Shown here: positions 1 through 9,679 of the stretch, one piece after another
How the letters are laid out: each line of letters starts with the position of its first letter
How positions within the stretch are numbered: position 1 is the first letter of the stretch
NCBI RefSeq assembly: GCF_018991925.1
Contig: NW_024725489.1
Location: 7,299,039 to 7,363,038 of the forward strand
DNA length: 64,000 nucleotides
Reading direction: 5' to 3'
From: Homarus americanus
Lineage: Eukaryota; Arthropoda; Malacostraca; Decapoda; Nephropidae
Position numbers and translations under genes: made by a program
Notes under the pieces: generated by a model
The model's database searches: none
Seen by the model: only the letters and a program-made list of their open reading frames with translations
What the model was told of the DNA's origin: nothing

Positions 1-9
1 CGCTGGAAA

Positions 10-75
10 GAACAAAAAACGGCGAAAAGAGCAGAAACGGTGAAAAGAACAGAAACGAGGAAAAGAACAGACAAC
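10..75. repeat. short purine-rich tandem repeat
   Basis: About four imperfect copies of a 16-18 bp unit of the type gaaaagaacagaaac lie in a row. No coding potential is evident. The array starts at or before the window edge, so its full length is unknown. Confidence 0.6.
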
Positions 76-240
76 AGTAAACGAGTATTACATAACGAAA
101 GTTACGTGACATAAGAATAATCCGGTGTAGGTACCAAAACCCGAGTGTTAATTTGTATTAGTGTACTGTATATGGAACCTAAGACATTGGCTTTCTCTTG
201 GGCTGTGATGGCAGTTGTAAAATGTATTATGAGGACAGTT

Positions 241-1010
241 ATGAGGGGTTATAGTTGGGGTATACTGAGAAGTTGTTGCCAAATGATTTAGATAATGACT
301 AAGATATTCTGCCATTTGTGGATTCATAATAATTGGATTGTGTTCGGGAGTGAAGGAACGATTTGTTCCTTTTTGGTAGTATATGAGGCATGGTGACGCA
401 CATAGAGGCATGGTGACGCACATAGAGGCATGGTGACGCACATAGAGGCATAGTGACGCACATAGAGGCATGGTGACGCACATAGAGGCATGGTGACTCA
501 GCACATAGAGGCATGGTGACTCAGCACATAGGGGCATGGTGACGCACAAAGAGGCATGGTGACTCAGCACATAGAGGCATGGTGACTCAGCACATAGAGG
601 CATGGTTATGAGGGGTTATAGTTGGGGTATAATGAGAAGTTGTTGCCAAATGATTTAGATAATGACTATGATATTCTGCCATTTGTGGATTCATAATAAT
701 TGGATTGTGTTCGGGAGTGAAGGAACGATTTGTTCCTTTTTGGTAGTATATGAGGCATGGTGACGCACATAGAGGCATGGTGACGCACATAGAGGCATAG
801 TGACGCACATAGAGGCATGGTGACGCACATAGAGGCATGGTGACGCACATAGAGGCATGGTGACTCAGCACATAGAGGCATGGTGACTCAGCACATAGAG
901 GCATGGTGACTCAGCACATAGAGGCATGGTGACGCACGTAGAGGCATGGTGACTCAGCACATAGAGGCATGGTGACTCAGCACATAGAGGCATGGTGACT
1001 CAGCACATAG
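241..1010. repeat. two-level minisatellite (20/23-bp units inside a ~365-bp duplicated unit)
   Basis: Two subarrays (385-605 and 752-1010) consist of head-to-tail units gaggcatggtgacgcacata (20 bp) and a 23-bp variant with gactcagcaca in place of gacgcaca. Each subarray is preceded by the same ~145-bp unique block (about 241-384 and 604-751), so the whole is a larger duplication. The variants are grouped: 20-mers come first, 23-mers last, in both subarrays. Open frames across it on the minus strand are translations of the repeat and are not genes. Confidence 0.9.
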
Positions 1011-1255
1011 ATGTTAGTATTAGAAGATATAATAATTGTCATGTTTGTTTCAGTTGATCTTTGGGCAGATATCTTGCACCAGGACAAGGATTGTTTTTCT
1101 ATTTCTCTCTAAGTTCAGTGTGAGGGATAAAGACTTCCAGTCAGAAATTAATAGTTGTGAAGTGTCAGGAAAAGGGGATGACTCGACGCTGACGATCTAG
1201 ATTCTAGATGGAGTGAGTAAAGCTCTCTCAAGCAGTCCCAGTCATCTATTTTGCA

Positions 1256-1301
<46 letters not shown>

Positions 1302-2187
1302 AGGAACTGAGAGAAGGCAAGCAGTGTAACGAATAATTAACTTCCTTCATAAATTAATGAAAACAAAACTTGATTGGGGACATAAGTAAAATACATTGCT
1401 TGTATTAAAGAATGGAATAATTATCACAGTAAAAACAAGAATTAAATACATATGAACAAACTCTCCTGCTACAATATAGAGATGATGAAACATGAGGTTG
1501 TGTGGAGAGTGAGTCCCTCCTTGGTGGTACAGCCGACTCTGGCTGAAGAGGGATGGCAGTGTGGGTTTTGTTTTGTTTTTCGAATTTCCAGGTTTTCCGG
1601 AGCCCGGGGTACAGTGAACTCTGTCTTACGGTATACTGGTGTCAGTTTAAGTGAACAATCTTAATTCTGGCACAATTTTCTGTATTTATAATATGCAACA
1701 GTCAGAAGAAAACCCCCGAAGTATAAGGGCCTACTCGGAATAGGGGTCTATTTGGTCCCATGGCCTAATACAGATCAAATTTCAAACGAAAATGAAGATT
1801 GACCCACAATTTCAATGTATCACTTAAAATTCTTTAGGGACGAAGGGGTCCCAAGCCATCATAGGCCCCAGCCAGCCCCAAGTCCTAAACATAATGGTAC
1901 ATTCAGATGTTGTATATATTACATTGGCAAAATTAATTAGTTCCTTGTGTTGAAGGTTCTCGAGAATTGTGGGGATCTCTTCTGGCTAAATTGGGTCCAA
2001 TTTATAGAGATTTCCGGCTTAGTTAAATCTGGTTAAACAAGGGATTACTGTAAGTGACAAATTAACGCCGGGAGAGTACTGGAGGTGAGACTCTTAAAGA
2101 CAGAACAAGACGTGGACAGAGGAGACGATAGGCTGCTACCTCCACCTTCACAACTCTGGGATATTAACAGTCTGATATCTTGATACC
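1011..2187. other. non-coding stretch without recognised gene
   Basis: No frame here resembles a known protein. A short open frame near 1452-1664 (70 codons) has no recognisable motif and is best treated as chance. The stretch holds a TG microsatellite, listed separately. Confidence 0.6.
1258..1298. repeat. (TG)n microsatellite
   Basis: Uninterrupted TG dinucleotides, about 20 units. Confidence 0.95.
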
Positions 2188-2191
2188 CAAG

Positions 2192-2214
2192 TAATAATAA
2201 TAATAATAATAATA
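2192..2214. repeat. (AAT)n microsatellite
   Basis: Seven to eight AAT/ATA triplets. Confidence 0.9.
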
Positions 2215-2215
2215 A

Positions 2216-2262
2216 CCTGACCTAACCTATCCTAACTTAACCTTACCTGACCTACCTTAATC
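2216..2262. repeat. degenerate CCTAA-like repeat
   Basis: Runs of the type cctaacctatcctaac recall the arthropod telomere unit TTAGG/CCTAA. The match is imperfect and short, so this is an interstitial degenerate tract and not a telomere. Confidence 0.45.
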
Positions 2263-2475
2263 TAACCCTTCCCCCTCTCTCCATTATAACAGCTCCCCAA
2301 CAGCTACCTTCACACCTTCCACTTTAAACAACAATAACTCGCTCTTGCTGCTGTGGTGTTATCATTCTTACCTGTCCTTATTCTCTTCCTATCTTAGTCA
2401 CTGGTTATATTTACACATGTTATCTCCCCTAATATATACAGGACTCAAAATAGAACATTATATTTCCTACGTTCA

Positions 2476-2487
<12 letters not shown>

Positions 2488-2555
<68 letters not shown>
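2488..2555. repeat. (CT)n microsatellite
   Basis: About 34 uninterrupted CT units. The frame reading through it as Ser-Leu repeats is not a gene. Confidence 0.95.
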
Positions 2556-2557
<2 letters not shown>

Positions 2558-2605
2558 ACCAGCGTTTAATTATCTTATCTTTATTCTCGTCTGCACTTAA
2601 TTATA

Positions 2606-4375
2606 CATAAGAACATAAGAACATAAGAAAGTGGGATACTGCAGGAGGCCGATTGGCCCATACAGGGCAGATCCCTTTCACACCCATCCCAGCACTTCCA
2701 TGTGCCTATCCAACTTCGTCTTGAAGCTCCCTAGCGTCCCCGATCCTACTATAGCACTCGGTAGCCTACTCCACACAACCACAACTCTATTACCAAACCA
2801 GTGCTCGCCTATATCCTTTCTGAATCGGAATTTATCAAATTTAAAGCCATTTGTTCTAGTTATTTCGTTATTACTGAGCTTCAGAACATCTTCCATTTTA
2901 CCCTTGTTAATCCCACTTACCCACTTGAACACCTCTATCATATCTCCCCTAACTCTACGCCTCTCTAATGAATGCAAGCCTAAGCTTTTCAGTCTTTCTT
3001 CATATGGAAGGTTTCTAATATTATGGATCAGTCTTGTCATTCTTCTTTGTACTCTCTCCAAAGAATCTATGTCCATTCTATAATAAGGACACCAGAATTG
3101 AACCGCATAATCCATGTGTGGCCTCACTAATGCTAGGCAAAGTTTCAAGATAACGTCAGCAGTTCTGTTACTCACACTCCTAGATATGAACTCAAGAATC
3201 CTGTTTGCCTTGTTGCGAACGCTAATACATTGTTTTCTAGGTTTCAAGTCGTTGCCAACAAATACACCTAGATCTTTTTCACAATCTGAGTTTTCTATTT
3301 CCGTGTTACCTAGTTTATACTTAACGTTTGTATTCGTCTTCCCTATCTGTAGTACCTTGCATTTATCAGCATTAAGATTCATTTGCCAGTCTACTGACCA
3401 CTCATGTAAGGTATCTAGATCTCTTTGAAGGTGTTCAAAGTCACTGTCTGAATTTATCACTCTCCCCATTTTGGTATCATCTGCAAATTTACTAATCCTA
3501 CTAGTTATACCTAAATCAAGATCATTAATGAATATAACAAACAGCAGAGGGCCTAATACAGATCCCTGGGGAACTCCGCTTTTGACCGCACCCCAGTCTG
3601 ACTTAAATCCATTTATGCTGACTCTTTGTTTCCTACCAGTTAACCATGACCTAATCCATTTTAATAATGATCCACCTATTCCATGTGCTTCTACCTTCCT
3701 TATCAATCTCTCATGAGGGACTCTATCGAATGCTTTACTGAAATCTAAGTAAATTATATCATATGACTTATCATTATCTACCGCTTCATATACTTCTGAG
3801 AAAAAGCTAAGCAAATTTGTGAGACAAGAACGTCCCTGGGTGAACCCGTGCTGAGAAGAATGAATTAAGTTGAATGTTTCAAGGTGGCTTCTGATTGTCG
3901 TAGCAATAATTGACTCTAGCAACTTGCCTATGATTGACGTGAGACTAATGGGACGGTAATTTGATGCAATTGATTTATCACCTTTTTTGAAAATCGGAAC
4001 TACATTTGCAAGTTTCCAAGCTTCTGGCACTAGGCCCGATTCTAATGACTTATTAAATAAAACTGCTAATGGATTACCCAACTCATCTCTACATTCTTTT
4101 AATACTCTAGCATTTAGCTCGTCTGGACCAGGCGATTTATGAGGCTTCAGTTTGTTAAATACTTTAAGCACATCGTTACTAGTAATATTGATATTCATCA
4201 ACATATTTTCTATACTGTTGTTATATACCTTATGAACTTCTGGAAACTGTGCTAGGTTTTCATTTGTGAATGCGGAGCGAAAATGACTATTTAACGTACT
4301 ACACATTTCTAACTCATCATCAGTTATATCAATTATCATATTTCTCAGGACCATTACTGTTGTTGATCTTGTGGG
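2606..4375 (-). mobile_element. CR1-1: 5'-truncated CR1/jockey-type LINE
   Basis: On the minus strand the element runs from near 4375 to a 3' end at 2606, where the sequence is a short tandem of ttcttatg, the kind of short 3'-terminal repeat known for CR1-clade LINEs. Only the reverse-transcriptase half of ORF2 is present. The endonuclease and any ORF1 are missing, as expected from 5' truncation during target-primed reverse transcription. No target duplication could be identified. Two other members (CR1-2 and CR1-3) lie at 41565-46901 and 54741-58316. Confidence 0.85.
2678..4354 (-). CDS. reverse transcriptase of CR1-type LINE (N-terminally truncated ORF2)
   Basis: An uninterrupted 558-codon frame. 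In order it shows the RT entry region (KSPGPDELNARVLKEC, residues ~73-88), the NYRPISLTS block (~132-140), the QHGFTQGRSCLTNLL block (~168-182), DFSKAFDRVPH (~204-214) with the first catalytic Asp, SGVPQGSVLGPLLF (~259-272), and the FADD active-site box (~290-293). The C-terminal thumb/connection region follows (VRPHMDYAVQFW, then SLERVQRRMTRLI). The first residues lie in the linker after the lost endonuclease, so the annotated Met is only the first one in the surviving frame. All RT signature residues are present, but without endonuclease this copy should be unable to retrotranspose on its own. Confidence 0.85.
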   Translation of the reverse strand: MVLRNMIIDITDDELEMCSTLNSHFRSAFTNENLAQFPEVHKVYNNSIENMLMNINITSNDVLKVFNKLKPHKSPGPDELNARVLKECRDELGNPLAVLFNKSLESGLVPEAWKLANVVPIFKKGDKSIASNYRPISLTSIIGKLLESIIATTIRSHLETFNLIHSSQHGFTQGRSCLTNLLSFFSEVYEAVDNDKSYDIIYLDFSKAFDRVPHERLIRKVEAHGIGGSLLKWIRSWLTGRKQRVSINGFKSDWGAVKSGVPQGSVLGPLLFVIFINDLDLGITSRISKFADDTKMGRVINSDSDFEHLQRDLDTLHEWSVDWQMNLNADKCKVLQIGKTNTNVKYKLGNTEIENSDCEKDLGVFVGNDLKPRKQCISVRNKANRILEFISRSVSNRTADVILKLCLALVRPHMDYAVQFWCPYYRMDIDSLERVQRRMTRLIHNIRNLPYEERLKSLGLHSLERRRVRGDMIEVFKWVSGINKGKMEDVLKLSNNEITRTNGFKFDKFRFRKDIGEHWFGNRVVVVWSRLPSAIVGSGTLGSFKTKLDRHMEVLGWV

Positions 4376-4991
4376 AAAAGTTGTGGTATTATATTTTATC
4401 CCTCAAGGGTTTGAGTATGCAAAGTGGTTCACAAATATTATAAACTCACTTTTTAAATAAGTAAACACACTCCAAAAAGTATCTTTACGGAGAGGTCTGA
4501 TCAATTTCAAAATGAACACTGCCTCTCCTGTTGTCTCGGTAGGGATGTCAAAATATTTCGTCCCTTGCGTTATGTCTAACAAAAAAAAATTAGATACGTT
4601 TTAAAGCGAATGCACAGAAGAAAAATTTATGGGTTTTTTATTAAGGAAAATAATTTATTATAATTGCTTTTAGTGTTACTATTTTTACCAAGATGATTAC
4701 CTGCATTAATGTACGTACTTGTGATAAAACTTACGTCTCGTGTAAATAAAGACAGACGTACAGTTGACTACAACTATTGATGCACAAATTATAGTAAATG
4801 AGAGTTCATCTCGTTCAATACAACTTATCCAGTCAAGATGATATTTTGTGAACATAGATGACAAGTTTAACCTTTGTTCACTACTGTACTGTAAATAACA
4901 TTATTAAAAAGCTGATTAAACAAATGGAGTATTATTATGAGTGATATTTAACCAACACTAAATGTTTACACTAAGGCCATGGTAGAAGCTA
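4376..4991. other. non-coding stretch, AT-rich
   Basis: No motif or repeat shared with the rest of the window was recognised. It lies between the 5' end of CR1-1 and the 5' LTR of Gypsy-1 and contains no long open frame. Confidence 0.5.
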
Positions 4992-5623
4992 TGTTACGAA
5001 CCCCTCCACAGATTGTCATGATCTACCTACCCAGCACTACGAACCACGCCATCTATTGTCTTGATCTACCTACCCAGCACCACGAGCAACGCCATCTAGG
5101 GACGAGACACGAGTATGACTCGTCTTAGTCACCACTCCGGGGTTTCCCTTCTCCATATCCTGGTTGTTGCGTCACTTCCTCCAAGTCTTCTTTGTCAGCT
5201 CGAATTCGAGGAGAGAGCACTACACTCTGGGAAGTGACCACAGGATCACCTATCCTCTAAACCTACGGCACAGTGACTACCTATCGTCTTCTACAATACT
5301 CAGCCTTACTCGTCAGCCATCTCAGCTCCTCACTTAAGTATTTGTAATCTTGTATTGCCTCTCCCACCTCCACCTTGCTTCACGACTGTTTTATGTTGTA
5401 TTAATATGTATATACTGTTAATGTTTAGGTTAAGTATGGTTAAGGGTAATTTATAGGAAGCTGAATATTTTGTTAAGGGATTTATGGTACTTTATTATAC
5501 ACAACAAAAACTCGCATCCTTTGTCTACCCTTTTATAGTCCGATTGTCTTTGTTTTTGTTTTTTGTTACCTGTTGGGATCTGGGTAGACTTTTAACTATA
5601 TTCTAAATCCCCAACTCGTAACA
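4992..5623 (+). repeat. Gypsy-1 5' LTR
   Basis: A 632-bp direct repeat of 10718-11322 and, inverted, of the Gypsy-2 LTRs. It begins TGTTACGAACC and ends ACTCGTAACA, so it has the TG...CA ends of LTRs. It contains a duplicated short module (ctacctacccagcac) near the 5' end that the 3' LTR has partly lost. Confidence 0.92.
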
Positions 5624-5625
5624 AA

Positions 5626-5642
5626 TGGCGACCGTGACAGGA
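5626..5642 (+). other. Gypsy-1 primer-binding site, probably tRNA-Arg
   Basis: Two bases after the LTR the sequence TGGCGACCGTGACAGGA begins with TGG, complementary to CCA, and fits the acceptor and T-stem of an arginine tRNA starting GACCGTG. The tRNA identity is an inference from memory of arginine tRNA ends. The same site is kept in Gypsy-2. Confidence 0.7.
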
Positions 5643-6055
5643 CACGACCTTAAGTACCATATTCCTTCCTCCCTTGTTACTCGTTGTTAATTATTCCTCC
5701 CAGTCACTTCTGTTCACAATTGCTTTACGGTGGTTTAAAGTTTCCTTCATATGTGTGTGCATATATTGGTATTATCGTACAGTAAGAGTGACAGACGTAG
5801 GATATTAGGTTCCAAGTGTCATAAGGCTTACCTGTTATTACACGTGGCAGTCGTGTAGTAAGTCTTATCGAGTGTAGGGAAGAATCCGGATCTGTTTAAT
5901 GCCGTACCCTCACTCCAGAGTAGGCTGTTCCATAGTCACTAGTTTAGGGTGAAGTGATATCTTGGGACGCCCCGCTCTACCAGGACCCCATAATTATAAA
6001 GCCTCCATTATTGTTCTTCTCATTATCTCATTCGGGGTCAATCATACCAAACTCA

Positions 6056-6242
6056 AGGGTTGTTAATCCGGATCTTTATATTAATGCCGTAATACGCCCT
6101 TCCTCTTTCAAGTATCTCAGGGTTGTTAATCCGGATCTTTATATAAAATGCCGTAATACGCCCTTCCTCTTTCAAGTATCTCAGGGTTGTTAATCCGGAT
6201 CTTTATATTAATGCCGTAATACGCCCTTCCTCTTTCAAGTAT
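6056..6242 (+). repeat. Gypsy-1 leader tandem repeats (~63 bp x 3)
   Basis: Three near-identical units of the type ggttgttaatccggatct...ctttcaagtatct lie between the PBS and gag. Gypsy-2 has about twice as many at the same place. They are part of the untranslated leader. Confidence 0.85.
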
Positions 6243-6417
6243 CTTATCCTTATCTAAGGATCTTCTCAGAAGAACAATAATCATAAGTGTAATTTCCCTA
6301 GGTATAACTTGGTTAGTTTCCGGGACTTTCTGGTTTTCCACTGCCGTGATATTTTCTAGGGTAATCCACTTATCTTATCTTTTGACCATTAGTTAATTTA
6401 TCCTATTTTTCTTAACA

Positions 6418-7560
6418 ATGGCCACCTCAGGTTTTGATCTCCAGGATTTTATTGAAAATCCTTCCGTAGCTAAATTACGTGTTAATATCCTAAAGAAAGA
6501 ATGGAAAGAAATAGCCAACTATTACAATATCCCATTTTCACAGCAACTGACTAAGGAAATGTTAAAAAATCATGTGATTGAAGTGTTGGTTCAACAAGAA
6601 GTTTTAAAAGAATCCGCTGTTGACAGATTAACGCCCATGTCCAAGAAACTTCAACCACTATCCACCACCCCTCCTCACTCAGAAGTTGCTTCAGGTCTGG
6701 CTAGCCCTCAAGAAAAAACACAGAGTAGACGCCTTAGAACTAGAACGAGCAAGGTTCGAGTTCCAAATCAAAATGAAAGAACTAGAGTTGGAACAGGCCA
6801 AGTTGGAGCAGCAGGCCAAGTTGGAGCCTGAAGAAAGGTCGGAACAGGCCAAGTTGCAGCATGAAGAAAAGTTGGAACAGGCCAAGTTGGAACAGGCCAA
6901 GTTGGAGCATGAGGGAAGGTCGGAACAGGCCAAGTTGGAGCATGAGGAAATGATGGAACGGGCCAAGTTGGAGCGGGAGGTTAGACTGAAAGAACTACAG
7001 GTAAGAGAGATAGAAGTCACCTTAACATCCGAGTTTAGATCAAAAGAAGTGGCATTAAGAGAGAAACTAGCTGCTTTTAACCCTGCTACCGCTTCTTCCC
7101 TTGTTCCTGGGTTTGATGAATCCGATATGGACGGGTCATTTAGGACTTTTGAGAAAATAGCCGGGAAGAATGAGTGGCCAAAGGACCAGTGGGTGTCAGT
7201 GTTAGTTCCTAAATTTTATGGTAAGGCTCGTAGAGTTTATAACTGTTTAGACCAGACTGATGACTATGATAACGTAAAAAAGAATATCCTCACCTCTTAT
7301 GCTATCACGCCAGATGGATACCGGCAGAAGTTTCGTAAACTAACCAAACCATTTTCACACAACCTTTGTTGAGTTTGCTCAAGAAAAGCATAGGTTTTTA
7401 AGAAGTGGTTAGAGGCTACAGAGACCTCCACATTTCAGGATTTGTTAAATTTGGTAGTCCTGGAAGAGTGGAAGAGCAAGATACCATTTCACATCTTGAA
7501 GCAGAGGGAGCGGAGAGGTTAATTTAGGGCGTGCTGCTGAGCTGGCTGATGCGTACGCTT
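6418..7560 (+). pseudogene. Gypsy-1 gag (frameshifted)
   Basis: A start codon at 6418 opens a frame beginning MATSGFDLQDFIENPS that runs to about 6700 and must shift by one base to continue in the frame covering 6686-7372. The second part begins with an alpha-helical coiled coil built from EQAKLE-type heptads (about 6780-7000) and continues into a capsid-like region with DQWVSVLVPKFYGKARRVY and ITPDGYRQKFR, which resembles the SCAN-like gag fold of this element group. Another frame break near 7370 precedes LVVLEEWKSKIPFHIL (about 7445-7490). Role: structural protein of the virus-like particle. Gypsy-2 lacks nearly all of this gene. Confidence 0.75.
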
Positions 7561-8290
7561 TGTTGGTGGAGTCACTGGGCAGTAGAGAACGTGGTACTTC
7601 CCGACATGTTAGGTCCTCCTCTGATGATAACCTTGGGAACGTGAGTGGTAGGTCGAAAGGTCCCACACCTACTCCCCCCGATGCAACCAAGCTTACTTGT
7701 TCTACTGTAAAAACCCAGGCCATACGATCCAGAATTGTAAACACCCAAAGTGTCGAATTGCTAAAAGTAGTTCCCTGGATCCCAAATCCAAACCAATAGC
7801 AAACACCAATGTGGAAAGGCCCCATCAGGATCTCTTCTCTTCATTCACCTATGAGGAAAAAATTTCAATCATGGAGGGGTCTCGTTCTTTCCCTATTCGT
7901 ATACTACGTGATACGGGCGCAGCACAATCTATCCTCCTGTTTAACGTCATTCCTGATATATCTACCGCATTTACTAATGAGAGTGTTCTAATTTCGATCT
8001 CTCATCCCATTCTTCCTATCCTTAGCCAGTGCACCCAATGTCCCTTGATTACTGGGGAAGTGCAACAGCCATAAGGAAAGACCCAATGCCTGTGTGCGGC
8101 ATTCATTTATTATTGGGTAATGACTTGGTAGGAGATCTAGTGGTTCCTAACATAAAGACAGTCGACTCTCCCTTACCTGTCAACTCCACCACTGACCTTA
8201 AAGAAACTATTCCTCATCTTTTCCCATCTTGTGCTGTCACCCGGTCACAGAGTGTGCGAAATGGGCCTTCTTCGTCTAAAACCACCTCTA
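7561..8290 (+). pseudogene. Gypsy-1 zinc knuckle and aspartic protease region (frameshifted)
   Basis: The region equals the first ~250 residues of the long Gypsy-2 frame. A CX2CX4HX4C knuckle (CFYCKNPGHTIQNC) is at about 7691-7735 but is out of frame with the preceding block. The protease active site reads LRDTGAAQSILL at about 7900-7935, so the catalytic Asp-Thr-Gly is intact. A small frame break around 8000-8060 follows. The protease would cleave the Gag-Pol polyprotein in an intact element. Confidence 0.75.
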
Positions 8291-9330
8291 ATATCTTCCT
8301 ACCCAAAGAAGATCTGTACAATAAGACCATTAGTAAGGAGGAGCTCGTTAAAGCCCAACAATCTGATCCATCTTTGACTAAACTTCATCATGCAGCAGTT
8401 GAGGGTAAAGATTTTAACACCCTTCCGTGTTTTTATTATCATGAAGGGGTTTTGATGAGGGCTTATAGGCCCCCTGAGCTTGCCCATCTAGACACGTGGT
8501 CTGAAATACATCAAGTGGTAATTCCCACCTCAGTCAGACCAGCATTAATTGCCCTTGCCCATGATGGTATTTCAGGACATTTGGGAATCCTGAAAACATA
8601 TAAAAGCTCCTCCAACACTATTATTGGCCTGGACTTAGGAAGGATGTGTCAAAGTACCTAAAATCTTGTCATATTTGTCAAATGGTAGGAAAACCAAATG
8701 AAAGTATACCAGCAGCTCCCATTAAGCCCATCCCAGTATTTTCTACACCATTTGAAAAGATTGTTGTGGATTGTGTGGGCCCATTACCAAAGACTAAGGG
8801 AAATCAATTCCTGCTCACAGTTATGGATACCAGTACACGTTATCCTGAGGCCTTTCCCCTTAAAAGCATCACTTCAAAAAACGTAATCAAACATCTTTTG
8901 CACCTTTTCACTTCAGTGGGCATTCCTAAAGAGATCCAATCCGATCAGGGCACCAATTTTACTAGCAATCTTTTCAAACAGGTGATGAAAGACCTCAGTG
9001 TGGACCATTGTACATCTTCGGCTTACCACCCACAATCCCAAGGTTGCTTGGAACTGTTCCATCAAAACTTTCAAGTCAATGCTAATAAACCATCTCCCCT
9101 CAACTATATAGTCCATACGCCTGATCGCAGAAAAGATTCACAACTTGTTCACATTAATCTCATGAAACTTTACCATTCCAGGCAGTCAGAGGAAGACATC
9201 CCAGAGGCTATAAGTCAACCTGTATTGCATACGGTTTTGTCAGGGCCGGAGACAGATGACATGGACCTATTGGAGAATTTAGACTTCCCTCTACCTAAAG
9301 AAAACCCTGCTAACAGTCACATACTCAACA
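8291..9330 (+). pseudogene. Gypsy-1 integrase (upstream of RT; C-terminal part deleted)
   Basis: An N-terminal H2C2 zinc module is visible: AHDGISGHLG near 8555-8590 and SCHICQMVGK near 8663-8692, in different frames because of a break near 8645. The catalytic core follows with VDCVGPLPKTKG (first Asp, ~8770), SDQGTNFTSN (second Asp, ~8940-8970) and SQGCLE (Glu, ~9036-9053). Directly after the Glu the sequence jumps to SPLNYIVHTPDRRKDSQLVH (~9094-9153), the end of the GPY/F-type C-terminal module; the roughly 150 residues normally between are missing. Gypsy-2 has the identical junction. The following linker leads into RT, which fixes the integrase-before-RT order. Confidence 0.8.
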
Positions 9331-9420
9331 ATTCCATGAGTATTTTCTGTTCTGAATCCATCTCACAAAAAGATCTCACTAAGTTATTATCGACATTTTC
9401 TAAAGTCACGTCAGACCTCC

Positions 9421-9679
9421 TGTTACGAACCCTCCACCCAGTACCAACCACGCCATCTATTGTCTTGATCTACCTACCCAGCACCACGAGCAACGCCATC
9501 TAGGGACGAAACACGAGTATGACTGCTCTTAGTTACCACTCCGGGGTTTCCCTTCTCCATATCCTGGTTGTTGCGTCACCTCCTCAAAGTCTTTTTGTCG
9601 CTCCAATTCGAGGAGAGAGGACTTGGCTCTGGGAAGTGACCACAGGATCATCTATCCTCTAAACCTACGGGCAGTGACT
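9421..9679 (+). repeat. LTR fragment inside Gypsy-1 pol
   Basis: About 258 bp corresponding to the 5' part of the element's own LTR (starts TGTTACGAACC) sits where Gypsy-2 has about 86 RT codons. The left junction is abrupt after gacctcc. The right junction falls in a stretch similar in both partners (gactcctaccc in pol, gactacctacc in the LTR). It fits template switching during reverse transcription or a later recombination. Confidence 0.85.

Noticed and set aside
148..1010. Minus-strand open frames of 70-150 codons rich in MPLCAESPCLYV repeats
   Set aside because: They are translations of the 20/23-bp minisatellite; unit lengths keep the frame open by chance.
241..1010. CRISPR-like array (regular short repeats)
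   Set aside because: Units are contiguous without unique spacers and the genome is eukaryotic.
1452..1664. 70-codon plus-strand frame
   Set aside because: No motif, no neighbouring exon signals and no homology recognised; length is within chance expectation.
2216..2262. Possible telomere
   Set aside because: Only a short, imperfect CCTAA-like tract within a normal sequence; no long perfect TTAGG array.
2345..2569. Plus-strand frame ending in Ser-Leu repeats
   Set aside because: It reads through the CT microsatellite and has no other motif.
2631..3716. Plus-strand frames opposite CR1-1
   Set aside because: Antisense shadows of a clear RT gene with conserved blocks on the minus strand; the same applies to plus-strand frames at 13748-15441 and 41616-42688.
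6691..7020. Serine/leucine-rich minus-strand frame opposite gag
   Set aside because: It is the antisense of the EQAKLE coiled coil of Gypsy-1 gag.
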